Notes: generated by a model from the sequence alone, not told the origin. Shown: positions 49,429 through 60,190, counted from the first letter of the stretch. The stretch: 64,000 nucleotides of DNA from Cylindrotheca closterium (GCA_933822405.4 CAKOGP040001224.1:251825-315824), one strand, 5' to 3'. A program made the numbers and translations.

Positions 49429-52059
49429 ATGCCAGCCCTCTACTTATTTGGAAAGAGGACGCTCTTGGCCGGTGACGACCTGCAGCTTCCAGCCGCATTG
49501 ACCATAGGTGCACGCATCGTCCAAGTCGTGTGTCTGGCACTCCCGATTTCCATTTGGCTCATCAACGATGCTGGCAAGAGTGGGGAAAGCTTGTTCTTTT
49601 TTCTAATAACGGATCCATCCCACGATGCATCTTGTACGCATTCACACTATTATCCATTGTTCAATAGCTTGCATCTTTTGGGAACCCTATTATTTGGAAT
49701 TGTGAGTGTTTTCCTGGAGCTACAAATATGGCATTGGACCTCTCAAGGGACGCCAACTATTCGGGAACCCCGGTCGAGTAAAGTTCAGTTGCTTCTGGAA
49801 CGGAAGTTTTCCTACTTGACAATGTCCTTGATTGGAGTGGTCTTTCTCTACATAACGGGAATTGGTTTTGCCCAAACCTACTTGGTGTGTCACGAAGAAG
49901 AAGACGATGCGAACACTCTGTGGATTGGCACCCATTCTTGGTGGATCCTCAGTGCCGTGCTGATATTTTCACAAGTGGCGGAACTCTTGTTGATTTCCCT
50001 CTTTTTGGCCCGACTCATCTTGCAACACGATGGCAATGGAGATGGCGTGTGGAACAATACAAATGCTCATCATTATCATCGCAATTTATCTCAAGAGCTT
50101 TGGACGGATCGATGTCACTGGATGTGCAAATGCTTATCCATCTCCACTTGTTGTCTATTCGGTGGACAAGATTTGATAGAAAATCACAACCCTGCCGTGT
50201 CTACGAACAATATTTATCAGCAAGTTGCTATTGCGCTGGCAGAATATCTGGAAACAAGAGGAACATTGGATGTTGTTCCATCGGATCTAATCACTGGACT
50301 CTTGATGCTACAAAAGATACAAGAACAACGGAAGTTGAAGGCGCAAATTCAAGTAAGGCGATCTAGTCATCATCAGCAGCAACAACAACAACGACATACA
50401 TCGATAGTCGTGGACGAGTCTCCTGGTATCCAAATGGAGCCTCAAAATACTAGCAAAAAGTCACTGACGCGGCGGATCCGAACAGGCAATACTCCGGAAC
50501 CGAAGTCACGGAGTTCGTCATTTTCCCAAAGGGCGGCTAGCAGTGGCTCCCTTTCCGCATCGGGATCCTCTTCTTCCTCCTTGACAGGCCTGGTGGAAAC
50601 CAGTCACTTGGTACCACCGACATTGCCCGAAGATCCTCGGGTTTTGGGCAGGACTGACGTGCTCTATGCTCCTCGAAATGGTCAAGTGCTGGATCCCAAC
50701 AATCCTACGGACCAAGACTTTTTGCAAGAAGGAGCTCAGATGGCCAAGTACGCTCTGGCGATCTACACTTGGATGCTCTATGTCTTTGTGAATCCCATTT
50801 CTGGATTTCCCAATATTCTTTGTAGGTCTTGCAAATTGTGTTGTTGCACTTCCAAACAGTCTTATCGGAATCGGGGATCTCGAAATAGTAATGGCCCTTC
50901 GTTGTTGGGCAATGACGAAGAATTCCCCACAACAATTGGTGATAATCTGTGCCAATGGCACAAGAGTGCCCTGCTTCTAGTCGCACAACTGGATCACACC
51001 GACTTGGTGTACGCCCAATTGGAAAATCGCTTGTCCCTAATGCCGTATTGCATTTTGCTGGATCACGAGACGAAATGCATCGTCATTTCTATTCGAGGTA
51101 GTTTGAGTTTGGAAGACTTGGTGACGGATGCCTTGATTGATCCAGAATCTTGCGAAGGCCTAGGAGAAGAGTTTGGATTTGATGCTCACGGGCAATACTG
51201 CCATGCGGGCGTGGTGGCGTGTGTCAACAATATCTACCAAGACTTGCAACGGCATCGACTACTGGATTCACTCGCAGAAGACTTTCCAGATTATGGCTTG
51301 AGACTTGTGGGACACAGTTTGGGAGCTGCTAGCGCCACTTTGCTCGGGTACATGTTAAAGAGCCGGTACAATGACTTGAAAGTGTACAATTTTTCACCTC
51401 CATCCACCATGACGTGGGACATGGCAACCCAGTGCAGCGAATGGACCACAAGTTTTGTCCTAGATGCGGATATTGTTCCAAGGCTTTCCGTCCTGTCGAT
51501 GGAAGACCTTCGCGATGAAGTCTTGCAACTGATTGGAAATTTGAAGGTACCGAAGCATCAAGTCTTTGAAAGCATATTTGCGAACTGTACGACCGGACAA
51601 TGTTTTGGTGGACCAGATTCCGAACCCGAAGAGATGGATCTAGAACAGAACCTAATCGACATGAATCGGAAAATCAGTGAGATGCTCATTGATGACGAGC
51701 CAATAGACACTGTGTATCATCGCCAACTGCAGGAATTTTTACGAATCCAAGCAGAATTGAAACGATCTCGAGGCGATAGTCGGACTCAATTTTTGTATCC
51801 TCCTGGAAGGATGATCCATCTACTCAAGACTGGAGAAGATTCGGGATGTTCTCATGCGATGAAAAAGTGTATGACTTGTTGCATGTCCAACTCCGGCTTC
51901 CGCTATACTCCGATCTACATTTCGAATGACGATCTAAATAGAATCGTCGTCGGTCCAACAATGGGAACCGACCACTTTGTCGATCGAATGTATTTTGAAT
52001 TGAGTAATGTAGCTTCCCAGTTTGAACGGAGGTACCAAGATGAGAGCAGTGGTAGATGA
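49429..52059 (+). CDS. Sn-1-specific diacylglycerol lipase-like membrane protein (lipase class 3)
   Basis: A single exon of 876 residues from the ATG at 49429 (the frame start at 49411 is TTG). Four hydrophobic spans lie within residues about 15-200 (for example LIGVVFLYITGIGFAQTYLV and SAVLIFSQVAELLLISLFLA), the layout of animal DAGL alpha/beta. The catalytic domain has CIVISIRGSLSLEDLVTD near 545 and the nucleophile elbow LVGHSLGAASATLL with Ser630, then VLDADIVPRLSV with a likely catalytic Asp. A long linker of low complexity (Ser/Gln) separates the two parts. DAGL cleaves diacylglycerol to monoacylglycerol and a free fatty acid; in diatoms it could feed lipid turnover or oxylipin formation (inference). 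Confidence 0.85.
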   Translation: MPALYLFGKRTLLAGDDLQLPAALTIGARIVQVVCLALPISIWLINDAGKSGESLFFFLITDPSHDASCTHSHYYPLFNSLHLLGTLLFGIVSVFLELQIWHWTSQGTPTIREPRSSKVQLLLERKFSYLTMSLIGVVFLYITGIGFAQTYLVCHEEEDDANTLWIGTHSWWILSAVLIFSQVAELLLISLFLARLILQHDGNGDGVWNNTNAHHYHRNLSQELWTDRCHWMCKCLSISTCCLFGGQDLIENHNPAVSTNNIYQQVAIALAEYLETRGTLDVVPSDLITGLLMLQKIQEQRKLKAQIQVRRSSHHQQQQQQRHTSIVVDESPGIQMEPQNTSKKSLTRRIRTGNTPEPKSRSSSFSQRAASSGSLSASGSSSSSLTGLVETSHLVPPTLPEDPRVLGRTDVLYAPRNGQVLDPNNPTDQDFLQEGAQMAKYALAIYTWMLYVFVNPISGFPNILCRSCKLCCCTSKQSYRNRGSRNSNGPSLLGNDEEFPTTIGDNLCQWHKSALLLVAQLDHTDLVYAQLENRLSLMPYCILLDHETKCIVISIRGSLSLEDLVTDALIDPESCEGLGEEFGFDAHGQYCHAGVVACVNNIYQDLQRHRLLDSLAEDFPDYGLRLVGHSLGAASATLLGYMLKSRYNDLKVYNFSPPSTMTWDMATQCSEWTTSFVLDADIVPRLSVLSMEDLRDEVLQLIGNLKVPKHQVFESIFANCTTGQCFGGPDSEPEEMDLEQNLIDMNRKISEMLIDDEPIDTVYHRQLQEFLRIQAELKRSRGDSRTQFLYPPGRMIHLLKTGEDSGCSHAMKKCMTCCMSNSGFRYTPIYISNDDLNRIVVGPTMGTDHFVDRMYFELSNVASQFERRYQDESSGR

Positions 52060-52087
52060 TATTCACAAAATATGATTCTGTGAGGGT

Positions 52088-53220
52088 GTGCTACAAGAAG
52101 TGGATCAAGAAAACCCTGGTTCAAAGGTTGAGGGTGTTCTTTCTGGAGGTCTTGAACCTCAGATCCTTGTCGATATCATTGGTAAGCCGTCATCGATGAG
52201 AGTGAATCCTCCTTCCTTCAATCTTGTTTCGAACTTACCTAGTGCTTTTGTACCATTTCTTCTAGGCCTTGCGGAAGCTGGAGTCGGTTTCTTCATAGGC
52301 TTTGATCTCGAAGAGGTCTTCAACACGGACCCAATGGAGCCTGTCGTGTCTGAGTCTGGATTTCCCTTCATCTATAACTTTGAAGAATACCACCTGGCCA
52401 AATTGAAGCTTGAAGCGACTGTGAACAATGCTTTCTTTAGGTGGAAGCTTCTCGGAAAAGAAGAAGAAAGCTGCGACAACAGGGAGGTTCGCATTCTCGA
52501 TGCCCTTTCCAATGAAGGCAGCTGTTGCAATGCAGAAGCAGTTGGAGCACAATGCTGCCGCGACGAGGATTGTGGCAATGGAGCCACGCACTATTGCGAT
52601 GGTGATCAACAGTACGTAATCCGCAATTGCGACGCCGCCAACGTCGCCATCGAATGCTGTGCCAGCAGCGACTACAACACAGGAACTCAGCATTGTGTTT
52701 CCAATATTTGCATCGAACAGGGGAATCCAGGCGCCCTGAGCTGGTGTGGAAGCGATGATATCGATCTCCATGTCATCACATCGGCTGGCTTCAGGATTGA
52801 TTATCAAAATACAATCGATCAATTGACCGAAGGGAACCTAGACACGGATGACATTCCACAAGAGGAAGGATGCTATGTTGAAAACATTCTATCCCCCCTT
52901 CGGCCTTCTTTGTGGACAGCTTCAAGCAAATTCTGGGAGCCGACAATTGGACTGTCCATGCCTATCTTGGAGACGAGGAACAAGCTATCCAATCAGGAAC
53001 AGAAGACAGTGAGCGATTTGTCTATACCTTGGCGTAACCGAGATGCAGATTGGCGAACTGTTTTGCTATCTATACATCTATACATCTGCTGCGTGGTTAA
53101 GATGTATCTTGATCTTCAATATCAAGGGAACTTGAACCAAACTGTGATACGCATTACTTTCTAAATAGGAATTCGATTAGGGATTAACAATGCACCTTCA
53201 AAACTGCGAAGTACTTGTCT
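52088..53220 (+). pseudogene. Decayed partial copy of the secreted Cys-repeat gene
   Basis: This stretch matches the 3' part of the gene at 54250-56865: GGLEPQILVDIIG here against GGVELQILVDIIG there, then the same intron position (GGTAAG...TAG), FFRWKLLGKEEE, EAVGAQCCRDEDC and DDIDLHVIT. The region corresponding to the signal peptide and the first 490 residues is absent. One Cys repeat is missing, and past 52890 a deletion shifts the frame: the parent's TWTVRVYLGDEEQ is still readable in DNA near 52950 in another frame. The match continues past the parent's stop into the 3' flank (for example GGGATTAACAATGCAC near 53180). It starts only about 30 bp after the lipase stop. It is therefore a tandem segmental duplicate that has decayed. 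An open frame of 358 residues exists but lacks a credible start. Confidence 0.85.
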
Positions 53221-54249
53221 AGGGACAAATTCTGCAAACCCATCGTCTCGTAGAGTATCGACATCCTGCCAATCACCAATTTTTCATATGGCTATCGCCG
53301 TCAGTAGGCAGCGTTGTCAATAGCGATTTCCTTCTAGACTTATTCATGTGCTATTTGGCTTGTGATTGCAAATCTGGATTAATTTTCGCTATCAATACCC
53401 TCCGTTCTTTTTGAATGCGCTTTTGGGACTTTCAGGTCGATTCAGCAGCAGTGCATCAATCAACATTACCATATACTACTCTCCATCACAATCGATGTCT
53501 CCATTTCCAGAGTAAACACTGTCGCCATCTTGCTCGACGCAATATACCGGTAGCTCAATAGTTGTCGTTCTAAAATTGAATCGCATGGGTCGAAAACTGT
53601 GGTATGGGCACAACGCAACAACAATGTATCATTGTTGATGTCAGATTCATCGTTGACCATTAACCTTCGTCCTCCAACCTTTCACCATGATCACATTAAA
53701 ATTACCATTCAACAGCATCGAAGGCACAGGTATCCCTATCCGACAATGAGGTAGCTACGTATACCCGATGACGACGCAGCTTTCTTCAGTCGCAATAGCG
53801 CTTGATCTCGTGGTCTCTCGTACCGCCGATTCCTTGTTGCCGGCACCACCCATCGCACTCCTCCTGACACCAGCGAAACCTTAAGCAGCTGAAATGCAAT
53901 GGTTCGATTGGTTCCTCTAATAGGGGAGAGAAAAGTTAGTAACGCCGGTCCTGGTTCTAAAAACGAAGCCATGGGGTCACACGCGAATGGATCGACTGCC
54001 TTCAAGTTCACGTTACAAAAAGCCGCTCAGAGAACACCGCGCGAATGGGTCTACTGCACATCCTTGTGCAATCCTTGGCACTCTGTGTAGATGCTATGTA
54101 GCATCGGAGTAGATTGCTACCACGTGAGCAGGATTGGCATTGAGATAAGCTTCGCATCTACGCTCCGAAGTTTTGCCTTTCCCAGACCTTGTCTTCCAAT
54201 TCTCACTTTTTCAGTTTGAAGCAAAACAAATCCGAAAAAAAGGTCCAAC
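53221..54249. other. Long spacer between pseudogene and parent gene
   Basis: About 1 kb with no supported gene. It may include further diverged flank of the duplication (CAGCAGCAGTGCATCAATCA near 53447 resembles sequence near 57130). TACCGGTA occurs at 53545-53552. No RNA gene or mobile element seen. Confidence 0.45.
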
Positions 54250-56865
54250 ATGAAGCTCTCTATCGCTCTATCTCTCCTTGGTTGCTCCTACTTCTTCAAT
54301 GAAGTAGAAGCTGCGGTAAGCACCTGGTACTTTGCTTCCAGAATGTATGCTACGAAAGACCGAAACTAACAGCCTTTTTCGCAAATCGAACTTTCCACCC
54401 GCAGCGTCCGCAAAATCCTGGCAACCAAGGTAATGGCAATGGCAACCAAGTTACTGACAACCAAGGCAACACCGCTTGTGGCAACAACAAGAGCTACCTC
54501 TGTCACCATGATGAGGGGGGAAACGCCTACAAGACCCTGTGCATTTCAGATAATGCGATCAACGCTCAACTTAGGAGTGACGAACGAAACTACCTAGGGC
54601 AATGCATCGGCGATTTGTTCTTGGAACGAGCCGTTTTCATGGACTTGGAGCCGATGGAGGGAGTAGAAGAGATTGATGGCGACGATGGTGTATCCTATCA
54701 AGTCACTTACAATGTCACCATGCTCGAGGAAGGCATCGTTTCGCTCGGCGCGGCTGCGGACTTGATCACTAGCGTGACATGCTTCAACGATACAATTAAC
54801 GTTGAATTCAAGCAGATCCCGTCCCCTGACCAGATCGAGTTCATGTTTCCTGATTTCGCCTTGGTTGTGTTTGATGGTAACACTTTCCCAGACATGGAGT
54901 GCAAGCTCCCAAACCAAGACGAAGACCCTGATTTGAATAGCTCTTTCTTCCTTATTGCAGGAGTCGAAGCCGCCGAAGACAAGACCGTCACTATCAGGGG
55001 ATTGCCAGCCAACTTTCACCACATGTTCGAGGAACAAGAGCTTCTATTTACACCAGTCGAAGCGCGTAGGAACCTTCGCAACCTCCGCTTGGGCGAATTT
55101 GATATTGACAAGAGCTTCGATGGCTCGTTCCAGGTTCCAGAAGGGGAAGATGAGAAAATTCAATTGAGTGCATATGCAAAGGCCAGCATCGAGGCTAGCT
55201 CTGGCGGTTTGCATTTCAAAACCGGACTAAAAAAGCAGAAGTGTGAAAGAAGAGGATGGTTGCGCCGCTTGCTATGCCTCGTCGACTACAAACTGGAGGT
55301 GGATAGCAGCTATAACCTTGCATTTGATCTCAGTGCATATTTGAAAGCAAGCTTCGTTGCTAAGGAGGACAGCTTGGAACCACTCAATGGTGACATGAGG
55401 TCCCCCTTCTTATCGTTCTTGATTTTTGGTTTCAAAGTCCCTGCAACGCTTCAAAGCACAATCCAGAAGATCATCCCTGGATTGAAACGGGGATACCTTG
55501 GGATTAGAGCAGATATCCCCGCACTCCTCAAGTATGATTTGAGCGTCACAGGTGACGTGGAATTCAACGCCGAGGCGAGCATTGCGACTGGAAAGAAAGA
55601 ACTCGATTGGAAGCTGAGTGGCCCAATCTTTGGGGACTTGGAATCTACTTTCAATGTGAACGAGGTCGAACCATCAAAGTCTTCAGGCATAAAGTTCGCA
55701 AGAAACATTGATAGTGACGTTGGTGTCAAGATGGAGGGTTTTCTTTTTGGAGGTGTTGAACTTCAGATCCTTGTCGATATCATTGGTAAGTCAGCATTAT
55801 ATCGGGAATACACCTTCATTTTCGTTCGAACTCATCACATGACGCTTTTGTACCATTTTCCTAGGCCTGTGGACAGCTGGAGTCGGTATGGTTACAGGCT
55901 TTGACGTCGAGGCGGACTTCAGCACTGACCCGATGCAACCCATCATCTCTGAGTCTGGGCCTTCCCCGATCTTCGAATCGGACTGTAGACTATGCCACTA
56001 CGGCAAAATGACCGTTGAAGCGGCTGCAAAACAAGCCTTCTTTAGATGGAAGCTTCTCGGAAGAGAAGAAGAAACCAAACTTCTGTTCGGCGATTGGAAT
56101 GTCAACCAATTGGTTGCCCAGCTATGTTTGTTGAGTGCAAAGGAAAATACTTGCGGTGACATCTGCTGTAACGAGAATGAAGTTTGCATCCTCGACCCCG
56201 TTACCAAAGAAGGGATGTGCTCCTGTAATACTGAAGCAGTTGGAGCACAGTGCTGCCGCGATGAAGATTGCGACGATTCAGCCACACAATTTTGCGACGG
56301 TGATCAGCAATGCGTCCTACGTGATTGTAATACCGAAGCAGCCGAGACAGAGTGCTGCCGCGATCTGGACTGTGACGATTCCGGCACACACATTTGCGAG
56401 GATCAACAGTGCGTCTTACGCGCTTGCGACCTCGCCAACTCCAACACCGAATGTTGTACCAACAGTGACTGCGAGTCAGGAACGGAGCTGTGTGTGTCCA
56501 ACTTTTGCATCAAACAAGGAAACCCAGGGTTTTCTTTGAGCTGGTGTGAGCGAGACGACCTGGATCTCATTGTCATCACTCCGGATGGTTTCAAAATCAA
56601 TTATCAACATCCAAAGGATCCATCGACTGGAGGGACCCTTGACAAGGATGACATTCCAGATGTAAACGAGGAAGGACGATGCTATGTCGAGAACATAGTA
56701 TTCCCCGCCGGAGCCCCAAAGGGTGACTATGTCTTTTCTGTTGACAGCTATTATGAACATCTCGGACCAGACACTTGGACTGTCAGAGTCTATCTTGGAG
56801 ACGAGGAACAAGTGGTCAAATCAGGAACAGGAGACAGCGAAGAATTTGTTTACACATTGGTGTAA
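54250..56865 (+). CDS. Secreted protein with Cys-rich repeats and a DUF2135/YfaP-like C-terminal domain
   Basis: Three exons: 54250-54315, 54405-55785 and 55865-56865, 815 residues. Exon 1 is nearly exactly a signal peptide (LSIALSLLGCSYFFNEVEAA). Residues about 25-50 are Asn/Gly/Gln-rich; residues 60-550 are a large extracellular region with few cysteines that I do not recognise. Near residues 610-720 come three units of the form E-CC-RD-DC-DxSxTxxC-QC-VLRxC, probably disulphide-bonded. The C-terminal 110 residues (SWCERDDLDLIVITPDGF, RCYVENIVFPAGAPKGDYVF, TWTVRVYL) resemble DUF2135/YfaP beta-sandwich domains known in bacterial secreted proteins. Introns of 88 and 79 bp. It is probably secreted or part of the cell wall; no function is known. 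A decayed copy lies just upstream (52088-53220). Confidence 0.8.
54316..54404 (+). other. Intron 1 of the Cys-repeat gene
   Basis: Donor GTAAGC, acceptor CCGCAG, 89 bp, phase 0, exactly after the signal-peptide exon. Confidence 0.8.
55786..55864 (+). other. Intron 2 of the Cys-repeat gene
   Basis: 79-bp GT-AG intron, phase 1, after ILVDIIG. The pseudogene keeps a matching intron remnant near 52182-52266. Confidence 0.85.
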
Positions 56866-57853
56866 TCAATCGTGAGACAGACTACCAGTTGCGAACTGGT
56901 TTCTGTTATATTTGTTGTGGCGTACTGGCAAGATGTACCTGATCTCCAAGGGAACTTGAACCAAACCGTTATACGCGAACTTTTAAATTTCTAAAGTAGA
57001 AATTAGATTGGAGATTAACAATGCACATACAAAACTGAATAGTATTTGTCTGCAATCCCCATGGACAGTTCCTGTCAATCATCACTTTTCCATCTAGATA
57101 AAACGTGTCATGCCATTCATTGTTGACAGCATCAGCAGCAAGTGCATTCATCAGCAGAGGTAGACGATGCGTCGGCCTGTCGGAATCATTTTGTGATTCT
57201 TGTTGGATGGATGTGAGGATGAGGGACTACCTAGTCTCCGTCGTCACTGGCAAGATGGGAGCCGATCCGAGGTTGCAGTATTATTGATCATCAGCTTGAA
57301 ATCATGAACCATCTTCGTCAAAAGCTGAGAACCGCGACGCTCCTAGTCATTCAGTTGAAAAAAAGATTTGAAACACAGAGACAGGAGAATCTTCCCACCT
57401 CCTTGGATGTTGGTTTGACCTCTCCAACTTTTGACAACGATCAGATCAGACACATTGAAGATTCGGTATCCAACGACTTATCACTCATTTTGAATCCTAC
57501 AGTACCCACCGGTACCGTCCAGCATTTTGTAGCACGGGTTGAAGTTGGGAGGAAGTTGGTCTTTACGCGAGGTCCCAATGGAGGAGAGGACCACGTCATC
57601 CGCCAATTTTTACAATGGAAACAAAACCGAATTTTAGTCGCACAAAGGCCCTATCTTCCGATCGGAACTTGGAACAAACGCGTTCGAAGCTCGCATGCGA
57701 ATTCTTCGACCTCTTCCGACCATTCTGGCGATGAATGCAACCATCCAATTTTGGTTCTTGGATGTGATGTGTGTGTATGTCTGAATGACCATAATATTGT
57801 AATCTTCCGAAGCAAGTTCAACACCAACACCTCCAAAACCAACAACAACAACC
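56866..57853. other. 3' flank of the Cys-repeat gene and 5' region of the YqgF-like gene
   Basis: About 990 bp. The first 200 bp match the flank of the pseudogene at 53100-53220. A GTAC-rich cluster (TACAGTACCCACCGGTACCG) lies at 57499-57518, about 340 bp upstream of the next ATG. A 231-codon open frame starts at 57304 but overlaps the next gene in another frame and has no recognisable content. Confidence 0.45.
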
Positions 57854-58543
57854 ATGAGTGGGACCTTGTTACCCAAAGCCTTGATGAAGGCCCTTGTCAA
57901 TCCCAACAAGGTTGCCAAGAATTTGAACAGTGGAGCCGGATCGGTCCTCAGTTTGAACATTCATCGCGAGAAAATTTGTATCTCGGTTGGTTCGTATGAC
58001 AGCGTTGAAAAACTTCCGGCCATTTCCTTGCACCCTGACAATGCTAGTAAGGAAACTCAGTTGCTGCACAAAATAGTCAAGGACCACAACGTTTGTGGCT
58101 TTGTCGTGGCTTGGCCAGTCCAGAGTGATACTGGCAAATGGGGTGCGCCGTGTGGTCGAGTGCTGTTCGCCTTGGATAAGATTATTGACAACAATGCCAA
58201 AATCTTTACCCAAGATCGGCCCTTGTGTTTTTGGGATAGCTTTCGAACCAACAACAATCGAAAGCCAGTGGATGATATGGGACGATGCGAATCCTTTGGG
58301 GAAGCTTCCTCTAAATCCTTTCATTCTGCTTCGGAAGAACAGTACCGAAACGATGAAGAAGTGACCTCCGATGAAATTTGGAGTGACTTTTGCAAGGTGC
58401 ACCTACCCCAGGTCTCCAAACGGACCGCTCGGGCGATGGAGCGTAAAGGGCAAAGTAGTGGTAGTAGGGGTGGTCACAACCTCGTGTCGGATTGGGGTGA
58501 TCGCAGATCTGCAGCTTCCGATGCCAAAGCGGCATACGCGTGA
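57854..58543 (+). CDS. YqgF/RuvX-like (RNase H fold) protein with altered active site
   Basis: A single exon of 229 residues. The layout of the YqgF/RuvX family is recognisable: a first strand SLNIHREKICISVG (family: DxGxxRIGxA), then LLHKIVKDHNVCGFVVAWPV, matching the family's hVxGLP strand, GRVLFALDKII, and PLCFWDSFRT where the family has DERxTT. The first catalytic Asp appears replaced (NIH for DxG) and the DER motif is reduced to WDS, so nuclease activity is doubtful. The C-terminal 90 residues are Ser/Arg/Gly-rich and unrelated to the family. Family members process Holliday junctions or pre-16S rRNA in bacteria. No targeting signal is clear; MSGTLLPKALMKALVNPNKV could be mitochondrial. 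Confidence 0.6.
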   Translation: MSGTLLPKALMKALVNPNKVAKNLNSGAGSVLSLNIHREKICISVGSYDSVEKLPAISLHPDNASKETQLLHKIVKDHNVCGFVVAWPVQSDTGKWGAPCGRVLFALDKIIDNNAKIFTQDRPLCFWDSFRTNNNRKPVDDMGRCESFGEASSKSFHSASEEQYRNDEEVTSDEIWSDFCKVHLPQVSKRTARAMERKGQSSGSRGGHNLVSDWGDRRSAASDAKAAYA

Positions 58544-58708
58544 AATAAGGTTTCAACGAAACACCCCGCACACCCAATTTTGATTTAAGAAGGCTCTGCC
58601 TAGTTTTGATACACAATAAGAGAGATCTTTATATCCAGGACTACTATTACATTTGGACTACAGCATTAGAGAATTGATTGTTCTTCTATGAGAGGTTGTT
58701 TCTATAGT

Positions 58709-60190
58709 TTAGCGTTTGGAAAAGAATAACTGTCCAAGAAGCATTCTTCCGACCCGTTCTTTGTTTTTGAGACGGTCGTAGACAATCTCAAAGGCATTTG
58801 CCAGCTCGAACGCAGTGGGTCTCTTTTGTGGATCGGGGTGAAAACAAGACACCGTGGCAGCATACAAGGTGATAATCTCCACTTTGGAGGTGTTCTTGTA
58901 CTTTTCCGGTATCGTTGGCCATCGTCCAATCCTCTTTCGGTCTGCCACATCTTCCTCACTCAATTTCCCGACTGGCTCATGGTGTGTCCACGGTTGATGC
59001 CTGGTCATGACTTGATACAAGACATTCCCAAAACCGTAAATGTCTGCTTGTTCCACTTCGACATAACTAAGATTCTTGACTTCTTCCGGAGATCGCCACA
59101 AGTCACCCTTGTACCAAACTGGTGATCCACAAGCTTGTGCCATATTATTCTTTTCGTTCCGCAGAAAGATTCCAATGTTGAAATCATTCCACTTGACCAT
59201 TCCATTGACATATATCGTGTTTGCAATGTTGATATCGTTGTGAGCAAACAGAGCTGTCCTGTTGGTGGTATGGTAAGAGTGCAAGTGGTGAAATGCTTGC
59301 AAATCAGCGAGTCCACGAGCCAGATCTCTGGCCATCTTTAGCCTGGCTCTATTCTTCACATCGTAGGACTTGACGTGATCGCGTCCCGACATGGATGCCC
59401 ATTCCGTCAGGACAGACTGCCCACAGAATCCATATTCGTTGACAGTATACGGGCTGGAAGTAAGCTGATCCATGACCATTGCATCCACGGCATGTGCATA
59501 CACCGATTTCTCATCAAAGGACCGAGCATAATTCAGCATCTTCATGGCAACCTCGTCTCCTTCTATTCTCCAGGTTGTCCTCCATGATCCAGCTGTAGAT
59601 ATCAGGGTAGCATCAGATTCAACATGTTTCTCATGTAGAGCATTGCATGTGGGATGTATCCTTGGATAAACAAGCTGTTCACACTCTTCGAAAAAGGGAC
59701 GTTCAAAGTCTAAAAGTGGAGCCTCCCCTGGAGAGTTCGGTATTATGGAAGATAATGTCATATTCAACGATCGTTTCCTAGACATGATCACCACTTGGCT
59801 CAGTTTCTTGACGGTGCCCTTGTCACCCAGAGCAACTACTCGGGGATGAGTTTGGTAGAATTTTCGTTCCACGGGATGGATGCCGTGTAAGAATGCATCA
59901 GTCTCATGAAGACTTTCCGAGCGCAAGATTCTCCTTGGTACCATTCCGATTCGATGAGATACTAAATCAACGTTCAGGCGTGTCTTATTCAGGGGCGTTG
60001 TTGACGAGGAGTCAGATTCACTTTCATCCGCAGTGTCATGGATTGTCAGCATGTATCGATATTCAAATCCAAAGACAAAGAGGATTGCAATTCCCATTCC
60101 TATATTGATCGCCGTTCGAGGATATTTGAACCGTCGACGCTCTCCTTTTCGTTGATGATTTTTCTTCTTTCCTCCCTTATGCCTGATCAT
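58709..60190 (-). CDS. Single-span membrane protein with divergent kinase domain
   Basis: A single exon of 493 residues. A very basic N-terminus (HKGGKKKNHQRKGERRRFKY) precedes one membrane span near residues 28-46 (INIGMGIAILFVFGFEYRY), giving a type II orientation with the rest in the Golgi lumen or outside. Residues about 200-480 look like a kinase domain: EVAMKML (Lys), LAHxH-type helix, FAHNDINIANTIY as catalytic loop (HND for HRD), WNDFNIGIF where DFG should be, a Ser-Pro-Glu motif (WRSPEE) in place of APE, and ADIYGFGNVLYQVMTRHQPW. The catalytic Asp and the metal-binding Asn and Asp are present, so activity is possible despite the changes. It resembles the divergent secretory-pathway kinase-like proteins; many diatom paralogues of this kind are known to me only as unnamed proteins. 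Confidence 0.75.
   Translation of the reverse strand: MIRHKGGKKKNHQRKGERRRFKYPRTAINIGMGIAILFVFGFEYRYMLTIHDTADESESDSSSTTPLNKTRLNVDLVSHRIGMVPRRILRSESLHETDAFLHGIHPVERKFYQTHPRVVALGDKGTVKKLSQVVIMSRKRSLNMTLSSIIPNSPGEAPLLDFERPFFEECEQLVYPRIHPTCNALHEKHVESDATLISTAGSWRTTWRIEGDEVAMKMLNYARSFDEKSVYAHAVDAMVMDQLTSSPYTVNEYGFCGQSVLTEWASMSGRDHVKSYDVKNRARLKMARDLARGLADLQAFHHLHSYHTTNRTALFAHNDINIANTIYVNGMVKWNDFNIGIFLRNEKNNMAQACGSPVWYKGDLWRSPEEVKNLSYVEVEQADIYGFGNVLYQVMTRHQPWTHHEPVGKLSEEDVADRKRIGRWPTIPEKYKNTSKVEIITLYAATVSCFHPDPQKRPTAFELANAFEIVYDRLKNKERVGRMLLGQLFFSKR

Noticed and set aside
52088..53164. Intact 358-residue gene
   Set aside because: The N-terminus is missing, an intron remnant is read through, and the end is frame-shifted relative to the parent; called a pseudogene.
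57304..57999. 231-codon plus-strand open frame
   Set aside because: It overlaps the YqgF-like gene in another frame, its composition is irregular, and no motif is visible; it is more likely the 5' UTR/promoter region of that gene.
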